A stretch of DNA of 64,000 bases. Origin: Candidatus Zixiibacteriota bacterium (GTDB lineage: Bacteria > Zixibacteria > MSB-5A5 > GN15 > FEB-12). The notes under the pieces were generated by a model. That model was not told the DNA's origin, made no database searches, and saw nothing but the letters and a program-made list of their open reading frames with translations. Numbering within the stretch: position 1 is the stretch's first letter; each line of letters begins with the position of its first letter. The stretch lies in contig JBFLZR010000001.1 of NCBI GenBank assembly GCA_040756055.1, positions 623,849 to 687,848 of the forward strand, in the 5' to 3' direction. Shown piece by piece: positions 52,445 through 61,495 of the stretch. The position numbers and the translations under genes are program-made.

Positions 52445-52466
52445 CCCGCTGAAAAAAAGCGGATAT

Positions 52467-53387
52467 CTACTGCCCGTGCCGCGATAGCCAACGAAAGATA
52501 TTCAATAGAAACGGCAGATTCTGCCCCGCATAGGGAGAATTCATTCCGAATTTCATTCTTTCTTCACCGGCAATCTGCGCCGTAAATTCCGCCGCCTCGC
52601 CGAAAACCGCCACCCGACCCTTGCCGAATTCCAAAACACCGCCCTGAAACCAGCCCTCAATCGGCGCTATGGTCGTGGTGCTGTCAAACTCCCATGCCTC
52701 CACCGGCATAAGCGACACATACCCTGAATCGAATATCAGAAGCGGCTCAAAGGCTTTATTATCGACCTGAAACGCCTGTCCAGTGAATGTCACCACCGAA
52801 TCGATTCTATGCGGGTCGTCCGCGAATCCGGTGATAGTGTGTTCGCGCAGCGTGCCGTCAGATCGGCGGAAAAAGTCCGGACTTCGCTTCAAGGTATCAA
52901 GAGCGAAGCCATTGTTGAGCATTACGCCAAAGGCCCCGGCCAGGTCTTGCGCCGCACCTGGAAACGGCATGTGGTCGGCGATCAGGAAAAGAGCCCCGCC
53001 GCCTTCAACCCACTGTCTTACCGCTTCGATCTCTTCGGCGTCGAAAGCCGATGGTGTCGGCAGCGACCAATCCTCAACATTGCGCTCGTTCAGCGCGTTG
53101 GATATAACAAGAATGTCGCCGGTCTTCAGTGAGTCGAGCGTGAACCTCGCTGCATACCGTCTAACCGTGTATCCGTCGCGCCTGAGCAACTCGGCAAAAG
53201 GAAGAAACCTTCCCTCCGCGGTGTGAAAATTGTGATGAGCCTCGTCGATCATCACCACCGGCCCCGAACCGGCTTCATACGTGGGGTTTTCAATCACTCC
53301 GATAAAAGCGGTATCCGCTTCCTGCTGGGCAAAACACAGCGAGGAGCATATCAATATCACCGCGATTACAAATAAGATGCGAGTCAT
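52467..53387 (-). CDS. Secreted DUF4350-type protein, unknown
   Basis: A 306-residue exported protein: signal peptide ending near LCFA, followed by a glutamine-rich start. The central part looks like DUF4350 / glutamine-amidotransferase-like folds of GldG-type proteins: VVMIDEAHHNFHTAEGRFLP, ADHMPFPGAAQDLAGAFGV, ERMKFGMNSPYAGQNLPFLL and the central GGGALFLIADHMP. A catalytic role is not evident. It lies 15 bases downstream of the methyltransferase gene on the same strand. Confidence 0.65.
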   Translation of the reverse strand: MTRILFVIAVILICSSLCFAQQEADTAFIGVIENPTYEAGSGPVVMIDEAHHNFHTAEGRFLPFAELLRRDGYTVRRYAARFTLDSLKTGDILVISNALNERNVEDWSLPTPSAFDAEEIEAVRQWVEGGGALFLIADHMPFPGAAQDLAGAFGVMLNNGFALDTLKRSPDFFRRSDGTLREHTITGFADDPHRIDSVVTFTGQAFQVDNKAFEPLLIFDSGYVSLMPVEAWEFDSTTTIAPIEGWFQGGVLEFGKGRVAVFGEAAEFTAQIAGEERMKFGMNSPYAGQNLPFLLNIFRWLSRHGQ

Positions 53388-53401
53388 TTAAGACCTCCCA
53401 T

Positions 53402-54184
53402 TCAACGGGCCTTGATAGCCTTTAATGAAAATGTCAACGGATATGGGGATGAACCCTCCGGCGGATAATAGTAACCGTCTTTCTCGATCCAGTTTTTCTC
53501 GCGGGCATCGATACTGCCTTCATATTCATTGAGAAACTCAATCGTTAGGCCCGCCTTTATAAAAGCATTGACTATATCCGCAAGTTTGTGCTGCCATTCC
53601 ACCAACTCGTTTTTGATTATATATTCCCTGTCACAATAATCCGGCTGACCGGCGACACGATACGGTCCCTTTTTGAAATATGCCGTGTCGTCGTCCAGCC
53701 AGACTGCCCCCACCGGGTGAAAATCCACGATATAAAATACGCCGCCGGGCTTCAAGTGACCGGCCACCACCTCGGCCCATCGTTCCACGTCATGTATCCA
53801 GCAATGCGTCCCGTAGGATTGAAACACGATGTCGAACGTCTCATCAAGCTTTCCCTCGAGGTCCAAAACATCCGACCTCACGAACTTAGCGGCAAGGTTC
53901 GCCTTCTTGGCCAGGATGTTGGCATACTCTATCGATGTATCCGAGATATCAACGCCGGTCACAGCAGCCCCCATTCGAGCCCATGAGAGCGTATCAAGCC
54001 CGAACTGGCAAAACAGGTGCAGCAGCGTTTTTCCCGTCACGTCACCAAGCTCGCGAAGCTCGATAGGGTGGAGGGTGATGGCGCCATCCAGAAATTCTCT
54101 CACTCTGTAATCGGGATGTTTGTAGTGAACCTCTGCCATCTCATTCCAGGCTGTCCGGTTCTTTTCATGATCCTCGTGTGGCAT
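53402..54184 (-). CDS. Class I SAM-dependent methyltransferase coupled to lptG
   Basis: A 260-residue methyltransferase with the Rossmann SAM fold: LLHLFCQFGLDTLSWARMG (motif I, G-x-D at the end), TGVDISDTSIEYANILAKKA and HCWIHDVERWAEVVAGHLKP (shown in pieces), and GGVFYIVDFHP. It resembles the small-molecule class (UbiE/COQ5 and related). The ATG at 54184 overlaps the lptG stop (TGATG), so translation is coupled to the LPS export gene. Substrate unknown. Confidence 0.8.
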   Translation of the reverse strand: MPHEDHEKNRTAWNEMAEVHYKHPDYRVREFLDGAITLHPIELRELGDVTGKTLLHLFCQFGLDTLSWARMGAAVTGVDISDTSIEYANILAKKANLAAKFVRSDVLDLEGKLDETFDIVFQSYGTHCWIHDVERWAEVVAGHLKPGGVFYIVDFHPVGAVWLDDDTAYFKKGPYRVAGQPDYCDREYIIKNELVEWQHKLADIVNAFIKAGLTIEFLNEYEGSIDAREKNWIEKDGYYYPPEGSSPYPLTFSLKAIKAR

Positions 54185-55266
54185 CACTTGCGCGCCTTTA
54201 TCATCGCTGCCAGGCCTATTAAAAAGAACAAACCGTTCACTCCCCATACCGCCAGCTCCGCTGGAATCTTCTCGTTGTACCCGGCTGATTGAAGTATCCG
54301 GAACAGGACGAAATACACCAACGCTATCATGGCTCCGGCCGCGAACGACACAGCGATACCCCCTCGGCGGGGATTCGATGCGAACGGTATGCTTATCAGA
54401 AGTACGATAAACGATGACAGGGGATAGGAATACTTGAACCTCAAATCTATCGCCTCTCTAACGTATGGTCCGCCGGTGCGCTTCATCAGATCGATATATG
54501 AACGAAGCTCCTCGATTCCCATATCCTCCGGCTTGCCGATCTTTTTCGATAGATCCGCCGGCGTGTCCTCGATATCCGGAAGCTTCATCACCGCGAACTG
54601 ACTGAATGACTCATGAGCCGAATCATCAAATGAGCGAATGATTCCTCTTCGCGCCTCCCACGCGAAATCACGATATATGATTTCTTCGGCCGTGATAATC
54701 TGACTCAAACGATTCTCATTCGTCTTGTACACCTTCAAGTCCGAGCCTTCGCTTCGCTCAGTGTTAAACGTTCCGATAGTATAGAAATAACCCGGCTCAA
54801 TCTGGCGATATATGTTCTTGACCTGCTTGTAGCGGTGTGCGGAGCGTTTTTCGATGGTGAATTCCTTGATCTCGAGACGCTTTTTGTTGGCCGGCGGAAA
54901 AATATACTCACTGTAATAGAAGTGACCCGCCACCAGAAGAAGCGTCACCCACAACAGCGGCGCCGAAATCCGATACAACGACAACCCCGATGCCTTCATG
55001 GCCAGTATCTCGTTCTTGCGGGCTAGAATCGAAACCGAAAACAGCGCGGCCAGAAGTATGAACATGGGGAAAAACGCCTTGAGAACCCATCCCCCGAAAT
55101 AAACATAGTATTCCAGTATCTCGACCAGCGGAATCTGGTGATCGATAAAATCGCGAAGCTCCTCGATCATGTTAATCACCACGATCGTGAATCCGATCGC
55201 CACAATCACGACAAACAATGATATGAAGAAATGCCTGAGAAGATACAGATCTAATTTCTTAATCAT
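54184..55266 (-). CDS. lptG: LPS export permease LptG-like (YjgP/YjgQ family)
   Basis: A 360-residue inner-membrane permease of the LptF/LptG family, which with LptB extracts lipopolysaccharide from the inner membrane. It has about six transmembrane segments (three near the N terminus, about 12-34, 50-75 and 95-115; three near the C terminus, about 275-345) flanking a periplasmic beta-jellyroll domain (about 125-265). The family signature LYLLRHFFISLFVVIVAIGF and the block SILARKNEILAMKASGLSLY (a conserved cytoplasmic loop) are clear. It follows lptF by 15 bases and overlaps the methyltransferase gene. Confidence 0.9.
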   Translation of the reverse strand: MIKKLDLYLLRHFFISLFVVIVAIGFTIVVINMIEELRDFIDHQIPLVEILEYYVYFGGWVLKAFFPMFILLAALFSVSILARKNEILAMKASGLSLYRISAPLLWVTLLLVAGHFYYSEYIFPPANKKRLEIKEFTIEKRSAHRYKQVKNIYRQIEPGYFYTIGTFNTERSEGSDLKVYKTNENRLSQIITAEEIIYRDFAWEARRGIIRSFDDSAHESFSQFAVMKLPDIEDTPADLSKKIGKPEDMGIEELRSYIDLMKRTGGPYVREAIDLRFKYSYPLSSFIVLLISIPFASNPRRGGIAVSFAAGAMIALVYFVLFRILQSAGYNEKIPAELAVWGVNGLFFLIGLAAMIKARK

Positions 55267-55281
55267 AGCCGGATAGAGGTC

Positions 55282-56607
55282 CTACCTTGTCCTTCTAAAA
55301 TAACTGAACAGCGGCCGTTCCGTAACAACAATGTAAAGAAGATAGATACCCACCCCGGCCATAAGAAAATTCGCGCTCCACATCGCCCAGAACGGCGATA
55401 TAATCCCGCGATCGGCCAGGTCCTCGCCGCCGATCAGAAAGGCCCAGTAGATGATAAACAGCACAATCGATACCGCAATCGCCATCCCCATTCCCTTGCG
55501 CCTCGATATCGTACCCAGCGGGGCGCCAATAAGAATGAAAGCCAGTATGGCCGATGGAATCGAGTACTTCTTCTGTATCTCGATATTATACTTATCCATC
55601 GTACGCTGCTGCGCCATGATCTGTTGCGCGGCCCGCTCTATATTGCGGGAAAAATTGATCCCGTTCGTTCGCGCCAGGTACAACGCCGTCGAATCCGAAA
55701 CACTATCGGCGCGAACATATTCAAATGTGTCCGCGAACAAATAATTCATCCGCTCTTCGAAACTCAGGTATATCTTCTCGCGAAACGGCCCGATCTGCGT
55801 ACGCGCATTGTCAACCCGCACCTGCATGTCCTGTATGCCCATCTCACGATCCGTGCGATATTCCGGATCGGAACGTTTCAGCTCCGAACCGGTCCCCGAT
55901 ACATTGATAACCTGATTCTCGAAATCAACCTTGCGATATTCGTCCGGATCCTTGGTGTCAAGCGAGTGAATCTCGCCATTGTAAAGCGTGAACTGCATAT
56001 TCTTGTTGTTGTCGGTCATCTTCAGATAACCGTATTCGGCGACGATAATCCTCGGCCTGGTATCGTCCTTGGTTTCCGTAATCCGAACACCCTCAACGCG
56101 CGATGTCTTGTGGTCAATCCTGTCAATTAAAACCAGATATCCCGGAATGTCGGATATAAACACGCCCGACCGGAACACCAGCGTCGGCCGCATGGCCGAT
56201 ATGTCACCCCACAATACCCGCGCCTTCTTGTTGAGATCCGGCAGAATCTTGTCATGGAACTGAATCATGGAGAATGTTCCGATACAACCCACCACCAGAA
56301 GGGGGAATATCACCCGGAACATATTAATCCCCGAAGTCTTTATGGCGGTGATTTCGAAATCCGATGTCAACCTGCCAAAAGCCATCATCGTCGCCACCAG
56401 CACCGACATCGGAACCGACAATGCCAGCATCCAGGCGAGATTCAGCCCCAGAAGTTCCAGGGCCACCCACACCGATAAGTCCTTATCGATAACGTGGTCG
56501 GTTATCTTGGGCACATAGTCAATTATCAGAAGAAATGTAATAGTGAAGAAAGCAAACAGAAACGGTGCGATATGCTCTTTTAGTATGTACCGGCTAAGTA
56601 TCTTCAT
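55282..56607 (-). CDS. lptF: LPS export permease LptF-like (YjgP/YjgQ family)
   Basis: A 441-residue member of the same permease family as the next gene; larger because of a longer periplasmic domain (about 120-360). Three N-terminal transmembrane segments (about 12-32, 55-80, 100-120) and three C-terminal ones (about 348-425) are predicted. Family segment FGRLTSDFEITAIKTSGINM is present. The pair forms the transmembrane core of the Lpt complex. Which of the two is functionally LptF rather than LptG rests on order alone. Confidence 0.88.
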   Translation of the reverse strand: MKILSRYILKEHIAPFLFAFFTITFLLIIDYVPKITDHVIDKDLSVWVALELLGLNLAWMLALSVPMSVLVATMMAFGRLTSDFEITAIKTSGINMFRVIFPLLVVGCIGTFSMIQFHDKILPDLNKKARVLWGDISAMRPTLVFRSGVFISDIPGYLVLIDRIDHKTSRVEGVRITETKDDTRPRIIVAEYGYLKMTDNNKNMQFTLYNGEIHSLDTKDPDEYRKVDFENQVINVSGTGSELKRSDPEYRTDREMGIQDMQVRVDNARTQIGPFREKIYLSFEERMNYLFADTFEYVRADSVSDSTALYLARTNGINFSRNIERAAQQIMAQQRTMDKYNIEIQKKYSIPSAILAFILIGAPLGTISRRKGMGMAIAVSIVLFIIYWAFLIGGEDLADRGIISPFWAMWSANFLMAGVGIYLLYIVVTERPLFSYFRRTR

Positions 56608-56739
56608 AAGTGTCAGCCAATTTATGACTTATACAGCATGGGGTCAGCCTAATATGCAACTGTTTATACCTCCAGACCAGCAAAAATGTCAACAGATTGA
56701 TTTGCCTTAACCGGCAACTCGTTATTATACTCTATCATT

Positions 56740-57696
56740 ATGGAAAACAAGCAGATTAAGGACCTCGTCGTCGAGGATAAAGTAACCTCGTATTTCGCCG
56801 TCCGCAAAAAAACCGTTCGCGAATACACTAAAGGTCAGTTCATTTCTCTGGAGCTGGGCGATGCAACCGGTCGAATTGGAGCCGTTATCTGGGAGCCGGA
56901 TCAGTTCAGCCTGGCCGATCTGGCCGAAGGCATGGTGGTGAAAATCCGGGGTGTGGTGGGCGAATACAATAATAAAAAACAGATAACGATAAACCGTATC
57001 CGCCTCGCCGAAGACAACGAGTACCCCCTCGAGCAAATCCTGCCGCATTCCAGTCAGCCAATCGAACAGCGCAAAGCACGAATTATGGCCCTGATCGACA
57101 AAATCGAAAACAGCTATATCAAGTCCTTAACAGAATCATTCTTCGGCGAAGAGAAGTTCTTAAACGACTACCTCACCGCCGCCGCCGGAAAGCTCTGGCA
57201 CCACGCCTATATCGGCGGACTTTCCGAGCACTCCGCCAATGTTGCCGAACTTGCCCTTCGCGCGGCCGCCGGATACGATTTTCTCGAAAAAGACTACCTG
57301 ATCTTCGGCGGGCTTTTTCACGATGCCGGCAAAATCAGCCAGTACTCGACCGGGACCGTGATCGACTACACCGATGAAGGCCGATTAGTAGGCCATATCT
57401 GTGTCGTCGATGACTGGATCTGCACCCGGGCGCGAAAAATCGAGAACTTCCCGGATAAACTGCTCATGAAACTCCGCCACATCATCCTCTCCCACCAGGG
57501 AGAACTGGAATATGCCACGCCGGTGGTGCCGCAGATGCCGGAGGCGTTCGTGGTCTATTACTGCGACGAAATAGACAGCAAGATGGGCGCGATCGAGAGA
57601 ATCCGTGAGAGACAGGATGGTAAAGGATGGTCGGAATTCGTCAGTCTGCTCAACCGCTATCTCTATTTCGGCGAAGAACAACCTGACAAAGAATAA
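56740..57696 (+). CDS. YhaM-like 3'-5' exoribonuclease (OB fold plus HD domain)
   Basis: A 318-residue protein with an N-terminal OB-fold nucleic-acid-binding domain (about 5-95; VTSYFAVRKKTVREYTKGQF) and a C-terminal HD phosphohydrolase domain with H-x-n-HD ligands: LWHHAYIGGLSEHSANVAEL, GGLFHDAGKISQYSTG (the HD pair), and LRHIILSHQGELEYA. The match to YhaM/CBF1 is strong. These cut DNA or RNA from the 3' end. Its end lies 4 bases before the fetA ATG, with no gap for a separate promoter. Confidence 0.9.
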   Translation: MENKQIKDLVVEDKVTSYFAVRKKTVREYTKGQFISLELGDATGRIGAVIWEPDQFSLADLAEGMVVKIRGVVGEYNNKKQITINRIRLAEDNEYPLEQILPHSSQPIEQRKARIMALIDKIENSYIKSLTESFFGEEKFLNDYLTAAAGKLWHHAYIGGLSEHSANVAELALRAAAGYDFLEKDYLIFGGLFHDAGKISQYSTGTVIDYTDEGRLVGHICVVDDWICTRARKIENFPDKLLMKLRHIILSHQGELEYATPVVPQMPEAFVVYYCDEIDSKMGAIERIRERQDGKGWSEFVSLLNRYLYFGEEQPDKE

Positions 57697-57700
57697 CAGC

Positions 57701-58426
57701 ATGAGTGATTCGATTCTCGACATTGTCAATCTCACCCGCACTGTCGTCCAGGATGGCCAGTCTCTCACGGTTGTCAACGATATTTCATATAGCTTCCAGA
57801 AAAACAGAATCTACACCATAATTGGACCATCCGGCGCGGGCAAATCATCGCTTTTGAGACTCATAAACCGTCTCGATGAACCCACCAGCGGCAAAGTGCT
57901 CTTTCACGGCAGAGAGCAATGCGATTACCACCCCTGCGAACTGCGGCAAAAAGTCGGTTACCTGTTTCAAACCCCGCACCTTTTCGAAGGCACCGTACGC
58001 GACAATCTCCTCTACGCCAGCGACAAACTCACCGACGACCACATCAAATTTCTCGCCGACCAGGCCCAGATACGGCCCGAGCAAATTGACCGTCCCACCA
58101 CAAAGCTCTCGGTCGGGGAGAAGCAGCGCGTGGCGATCGCAAGACTTCTGGCTACCTGCCCGGAGATGATCCTGCTCGATGAACCTACGTCGGCCCTAGA
58201 CCCGAGCTACACCGAGGCTATCGAGCAGCTCATTGTCGATATCGTCTCCAAAGGCAACCTTACCGCCATTGTTGTTACACACCATCCCGAGCAGGCCCTG
58301 CGCATAGGGCAGGAAGCGCTGTTGATGGTGGGCGGCAAACTGGTCGAATCGGGCGACATAAATCAGGTCATCAGTGACCCGCAGTCCGAGCAGGGGAAAC
58401 TCTACAAAAGAAAGCAACTCAAATGA
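57701..58426 (+). CDS. fetA: ABC transporter ATP-binding protein, FetA (YbbL)-like
   Basis: A 241-residue ABC ATPase with all motifs: Walker A GPSGAGKSS, Q-loop in FQTPHLFEGTVRDN, signature LSVGEKQR, Walker B MILLDEPTSALD, and the H-loop VVTHH. It overlaps the permease gene (58423) by 4 bases. The partner is a UPF0014 protein, so this is the FetA/FetB (YbbL/YbbM) type, linked in Escherichia coli to iron export and oxidative stress tolerance. Confidence 0.88.
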   Translation: MSDSILDIVNLTRTVVQDGQSLTVVNDISYSFQKNRIYTIIGPSGAGKSSLLRLINRLDEPTSGKVLFHGREQCDYHPCELRQKVGYLFQTPHLFEGTVRDNLLYASDKLTDDHIKFLADQAQIRPEQIDRPTTKLSVGEKQRVAIARLLATCPEMILLDEPTSALDPSYTEAIEQLIVDIVSKGNLTAIVVTHHPEQALRIGQEALLMVGGKLVESGDINQVISDPQSEQGKLYKRKQLK

Positions 58427-59184
58427 CCACTCCCGGATTCACCGAAGTATTCATATCGTTCGGTCTGGTGCTTGTGGCGATTCTCATCAGCCGCTACTGG
58501 CGCATCCCCGTGGCGAAAGATATGGCCCTCGGCTCCGTACGCGCCTTCGCACAACTCGTGGCAGTGGGCTACGCCCTCAAATTCATTTTCGATCTCGAGT
58601 CTCCCTGGCTCATTCTTCTCGCCCTGCTCATCATGATTACGGTTGGCGCTCACGCCGCCGCGGGAAGAGTGAAAAAGCTCAAAGGGGCTTTTGTCATCAC
58701 GGTTGCATCGATGGCGGTTGGGTCGCTGGTTACCATCGGTATTATGCTGGCAGCGAGGATAATCTCTTTCGAAGCGCGCTATATCATTCCCCTCGGGGGA
58801 ATGATCATAGGCAACTCCATGAACGCCTCGGCGCTCACTGTAGATCGCATTTCCTCCGACCTTCGTAACAACCGTCTCGCCATCGAAACCGCTCTCGCCC
58901 TCGGCAAACCGTGGAGAACAGCGTCGGCTACCTACATAAGAGCATCCGCCACCGCGGGCATGATGTCGATGCTCAACTTTATGAAAACAGTCGGCATTGT
59001 GGCCCTGCCCGGCGCCATGACCGGTATGATTCTGGCCGGGGCCGAACCGATCGATGCTATCCTGCTCCAGATAATCGTTGCCTATATGCTTTTGGCTGCT
59101 GTTACCATGACATCAGTGGCTGCCGTCGAATTAACAATTCGCCGCTTTTTCACCCGCTGCCACCAGCTGCAGCACGATGTTTAG
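58423..59184 (+). CDS. fetB: UPF0014-family permease, FetB (YbbM)-like
   Basis: A 253-residue membrane protein of UPF0014 with about seven transmembrane segments. Diagnostic stretches are ISRYWRIPVAKDMALGSVRA, FAQLVAVGYALKFIFDLESP (near the first loop), LGGMIIGNSMNASALTVDRI, ALGKPWRTASATYIRASATA and TGMILAGAEPIDAILLQIIV. Its ATGA overlap with fetA shows coupled translation. Predicted to form an exporter for iron or a related metal. Confidence 0.9.
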   Translation: MTTPGFTEVFISFGLVLVAILISRYWRIPVAKDMALGSVRAFAQLVAVGYALKFIFDLESPWLILLALLIMITVGAHAAAGRVKKLKGAFVITVASMAVGSLVTIGIMLAARIISFEARYIIPLGGMIIGNSMNASALTVDRISSDLRNNRLAIETALALGKPWRTASATYIRASATAGMMSMLNFMKTVGIVALPGAMTGMILAGAEPIDAILLQIIVAYMLLAAVTMTSVAAVELTIRRFFTRCHQLQHDV

Positions 59185-59216
59185 CCATTAAACAAACACG
59201 CCGGGAGGATTTGACA

Positions 59217-59789
59217 ATGGACTTTGATATCCAACAAAAAATCAACGCTCAACTGAATCCGGGAGAGCGAATACTCTGGACTGGCCACCCCAGAGGCGGA
59301 TTGGTCTTTCGCGGCTCGGATATACCTTTTACTCTGTTCGGTATCATCTGGTTATCCTTTGTCCTGACTGCGGCATTTAATGCCTTGACATTTGAGGAGA
59401 TTCCTATCCCCGTCCTGGTGGTCCTGGTTCCCTTTCTCGCAATCGGTCTGTACATTGTACTCTTTCGTTTTCTTCATGACGCCTGGCGTCGTTCGCGGAC
59501 CTACTATAGCCTAACCGACAGGCGCGTCATAATTGTCACCGGATGGTTCAAGCTTGAGGTGATGAGTCTTTCGTTGCGAACCCTTCCGGGTATGTCGTTA
59601 TCGGAAAAGTCCGATGGCAGCGGGACAATTCAACTGGGGACCTCGCGTTCCGGTTTCGGATGGCCTTCATCGATGTACTGGCCCGGCACGTCATCGCGGA
59701 TTGTCCCCTCGCTTGAGCTTGTTCAAGATGTCCGCAGCGTCTATAACCAGATTCTCCAGACCCATGAACGCGGCTTTCAGGGCAACTAA
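59217..59789 (+). CDS. Bacterial PH-domain membrane protein
   Basis: A 190-residue protein. The N-terminal part has the DIQQKINAQLNPGERILWTG opening typical of bacterial PH (DUF304) proteins, a pair of transmembrane segments (about 35-55 and 62-82), then the PH-like strands YYSLTDRRVIIVTGWFKLEV and RTLPGMSLSEKSDGSGTIQL. A strong RBS (GGGAGG) lies ahead of the ATG. bPH proteins are poorly understood; this one is probably a stand-alone gene behind fetB. A longer open frame upstream is a shadow of fetB. Confidence 0.8.
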   Translation: MDFDIQQKINAQLNPGERILWTGHPRGGLVFRGSDIPFTLFGIIWLSFVLTAAFNALTFEEIPIPVLVVLVPFLAIGLYIVLFRFLHDAWRRSRTYYSLTDRRVIIVTGWFKLEVMSLSLRTLPGMSLSEKSDGSGTIQLGTSRSGFGWPSSMYWPGTSSRIVPSLELVQDVRSVYNQILQTHERGFQGN

Positions 59790-59847
59790 CTAAGCTCTTG
59801 GCACACACTTGAATAGGGATCACTTGACGGTTATGGCAGGCACGCTC

Positions 59848-59877
59848 TTGACAAACCGGACCTATCCGGTTTATATT
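59848..59877 (+). promoter_or_regulatory. Promoter with a palindromic operator-like spacer
   Basis: TTGACA (59848-59853) and TATATT (59872-59877) are 18 bases apart, and the spacer is filled by the perfect palindrome AAACCGGA-CCTA-TCCGGTTT (59853-59872). It lies about 150 bases upstream of the Cys-repeat lipoprotein. A regulator could bind between -35 and -10; alternatively the palindrome is a weak terminator of the preceding gene. Confidence 0.45.
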
Positions 59878-60025
59878 ATGGATAACAAAGTACACAAATT
59901 TTTCCACACTTCCGCGCACTCACCGTCTGTACTTTAATAGAAACACGGTCTGCCCTCCGCGTTTGCCCGGCCAAGACTACTTCGGGCATGCCTTCAAATT
60001 AGAGATATGCATAGGAGAGAACACT

Positions 60026-61018
60026 ATGAAAACCAGATCCTCAAATTTGAGCATAGGCAGCGCTCTTAAAATCCTCACGTCAATATGCTTAATCTGCGTT
60101 GTCATTACCATTAGCTGCGGCCGCGACAGCACCGGACCACAGGCTGACCTGGCAGCCACTAAGGCTGCCCTAAGCGCGGCCCCGACGGACCCGACGCTGG
60201 AAATTATCTCACACACCGACTGCCTCACTTACGGCGATGGGGACGAGGATCCCTACATACCGTCAACCCAGACTGCCGTGATGTGGGAGTATGATGGCAA
60301 CGGTAACCTTGATCTTCGCCGCCTCAACGCCGGACTCAATTGTTGTCCGGACCTGGCCTTTTCTGTCGATCTGACCGACCGCGTCATCACCGTGATGGAA
60401 CAGGATAACGGGATTTGCGATTGCTTCTGCCTGCTGAATGTCGATCTCCGCGTCAGCGACATCAAGCCGGGCAAATATTTGCTGCGGTTTGAAGAGTTCG
60501 TTAGCATTGGCGAAGATGAGCCGCTCGAATGCGAAGTGACCCTCAAGGGTGTCGGCTCATCGGGTATGTTCACGGCCGAACGCACTCTGGTGCCATGGGG
60601 CGACATTCAGTACCCACCCTCTGGCGCCTTTATCGGCTTTCATCCGTGCGGGATAAACAACACCGTAGTCGATGTTCCCGATGAACTGAATACCAGCTAC
60701 TGTTTCACATGGGAATACGACCAGAATCAGACCCTTAAACTCGGGCAACACAACTCGATGATCAACTGCTGCATGGACACTCTCTACGTGACATTCGACT
60801 TTTCCGGCAACGTGATAACAATAGACGAGGTTGACACGCTGTCATACATTTGCCCCTGCTTTTGCGCTTTCGGGGCGGACCTGGAGATTCACAATCTCCC
60901 GGCAGGGGAGTACACTTTCAGGGTAAACGAGCCCTTTTACGATATGACCTTTGAGTTTACGGTCGATCTGCTGTCGCAGCCATTGGGCTACTACGCCCCG
61001 TTCGCGAGTTCTCGGTAG
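60026..61018 (+). CDS. Lipoprotein with two tandem Cys-rich repeats
   Basis: A 330-residue predicted lipoprotein; ATG 60026 follows AGGAGAG. Signal region ends in a lipobox near VITISC, followed by a linker (to about residue 60). Two similar domains follow (about 68-160 and 213-318). Each holds a W-E-Y-D core (VMWEYDGNGNLDLR and FTWEYDQNQTLKLG), a CC pair (LNCCPDL and INCCMDT), and a C-x-C-F-C cluster (CDCFCLLNVDL and CPCFCAFGADL) before a G-x-Y strand. The spacing is nearly constant, implying a duplicated domain. Disulfides or metal binding are likely; the family is not recognised. Confidence 0.7.
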   Translation: MKTRSSNLSIGSALKILTSICLICVVITISCGRDSTGPQADLAATKAALSAAPTDPTLEIISHTDCLTYGDGDEDPYIPSTQTAVMWEYDGNGNLDLRRLNAGLNCCPDLAFSVDLTDRVITVMEQDNGICDCFCLLNVDLRVSDIKPGKYLLRFEEFVSIGEDEPLECEVTLKGVGSSGMFTAERTLVPWGDIQYPPSGAFIGFHPCGINNTVVDVPDELNTSYCFTWEYDQNQTLKLGQHNSMINCCMDTLYVTFDFSGNVITIDEVDTLSYICPCFCAFGADLEIHNLPAGEYTFRVNEPFYDMTFEFTVDLLSQPLGYYAPFASSR

Positions 61019-61406
61019 CCGCGTACGCCTTTCGGTAGAGCAGTTTAAATAGGGCAGGAAGCTTTTCTGCCCGCCTCGGGCGGATCAGATTCCTGCCTTC
61101 TTGTTTGCATAACAGTAGGCGTTTGATAAATCAAACGCCTACTGTTATGCAAATAGATGCTTCAGGCGAACAGACCGGTGGACCAGCCTCTGACCTCCTT
61201 GCTAATTTGCCCCATAGGCGACAATAAGTTAAGGGCAGGCGTGTTGCCCTTTGTTATCCGTTTGCTTTTTTCCTCGATTTGGTTTACATTATGGCCTGTT
61301 TCGGCTTACGCCTAACCGGGCCGGCCGGAACGCTAACCGCGAAAACTACCGGTAGATCGAAATCCCATGTGGTTTCGACATACTCGCGGTACATCAGCAG
61401 AAAGTC
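61019..61406 (+). repeat. Structured 388-base gap with a perfect 23-bp inverted repeat
   Basis: The arms at 61104-61126 and 61131-61153 pair perfectly over 23 bases around a TAAA loop. No T run follows, so it is not a plain terminator. Upstream, GGCAGGAA and TTCCTGCC (about 61053-61098) enclose smaller hairpins and are followed by TTCTTG, probably the terminator of the lipoprotein gene. No coding frame is supported here. Confidence 0.75.
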
Positions 61407-61495
61407 GGAGAGGTGTCCGAGTTGGCTGAAGGAGCACGCCTGGAAAGTGTGTACAGGTAAAACTGTCCAGGGTTCGAATCCCTGCCTCTCCGCCA
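61407..61495 (+). tRNA. tRNA-Ser (anticodon GGA)
   Basis: An 89-base class II tRNA with encoded CCA (61493-61495). Acceptor GGAGAGG (61407-61413) pairs with CCTCTCC (61485-61491), discriminator G73. The anticodon loop CTGGAAA carries GGA, and a long variable arm (GTGTACAGGTAAAACTG region) is typical for serine. The T arm is CAGGG TTCGAAT CCCTG. Confidence 0.93.
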
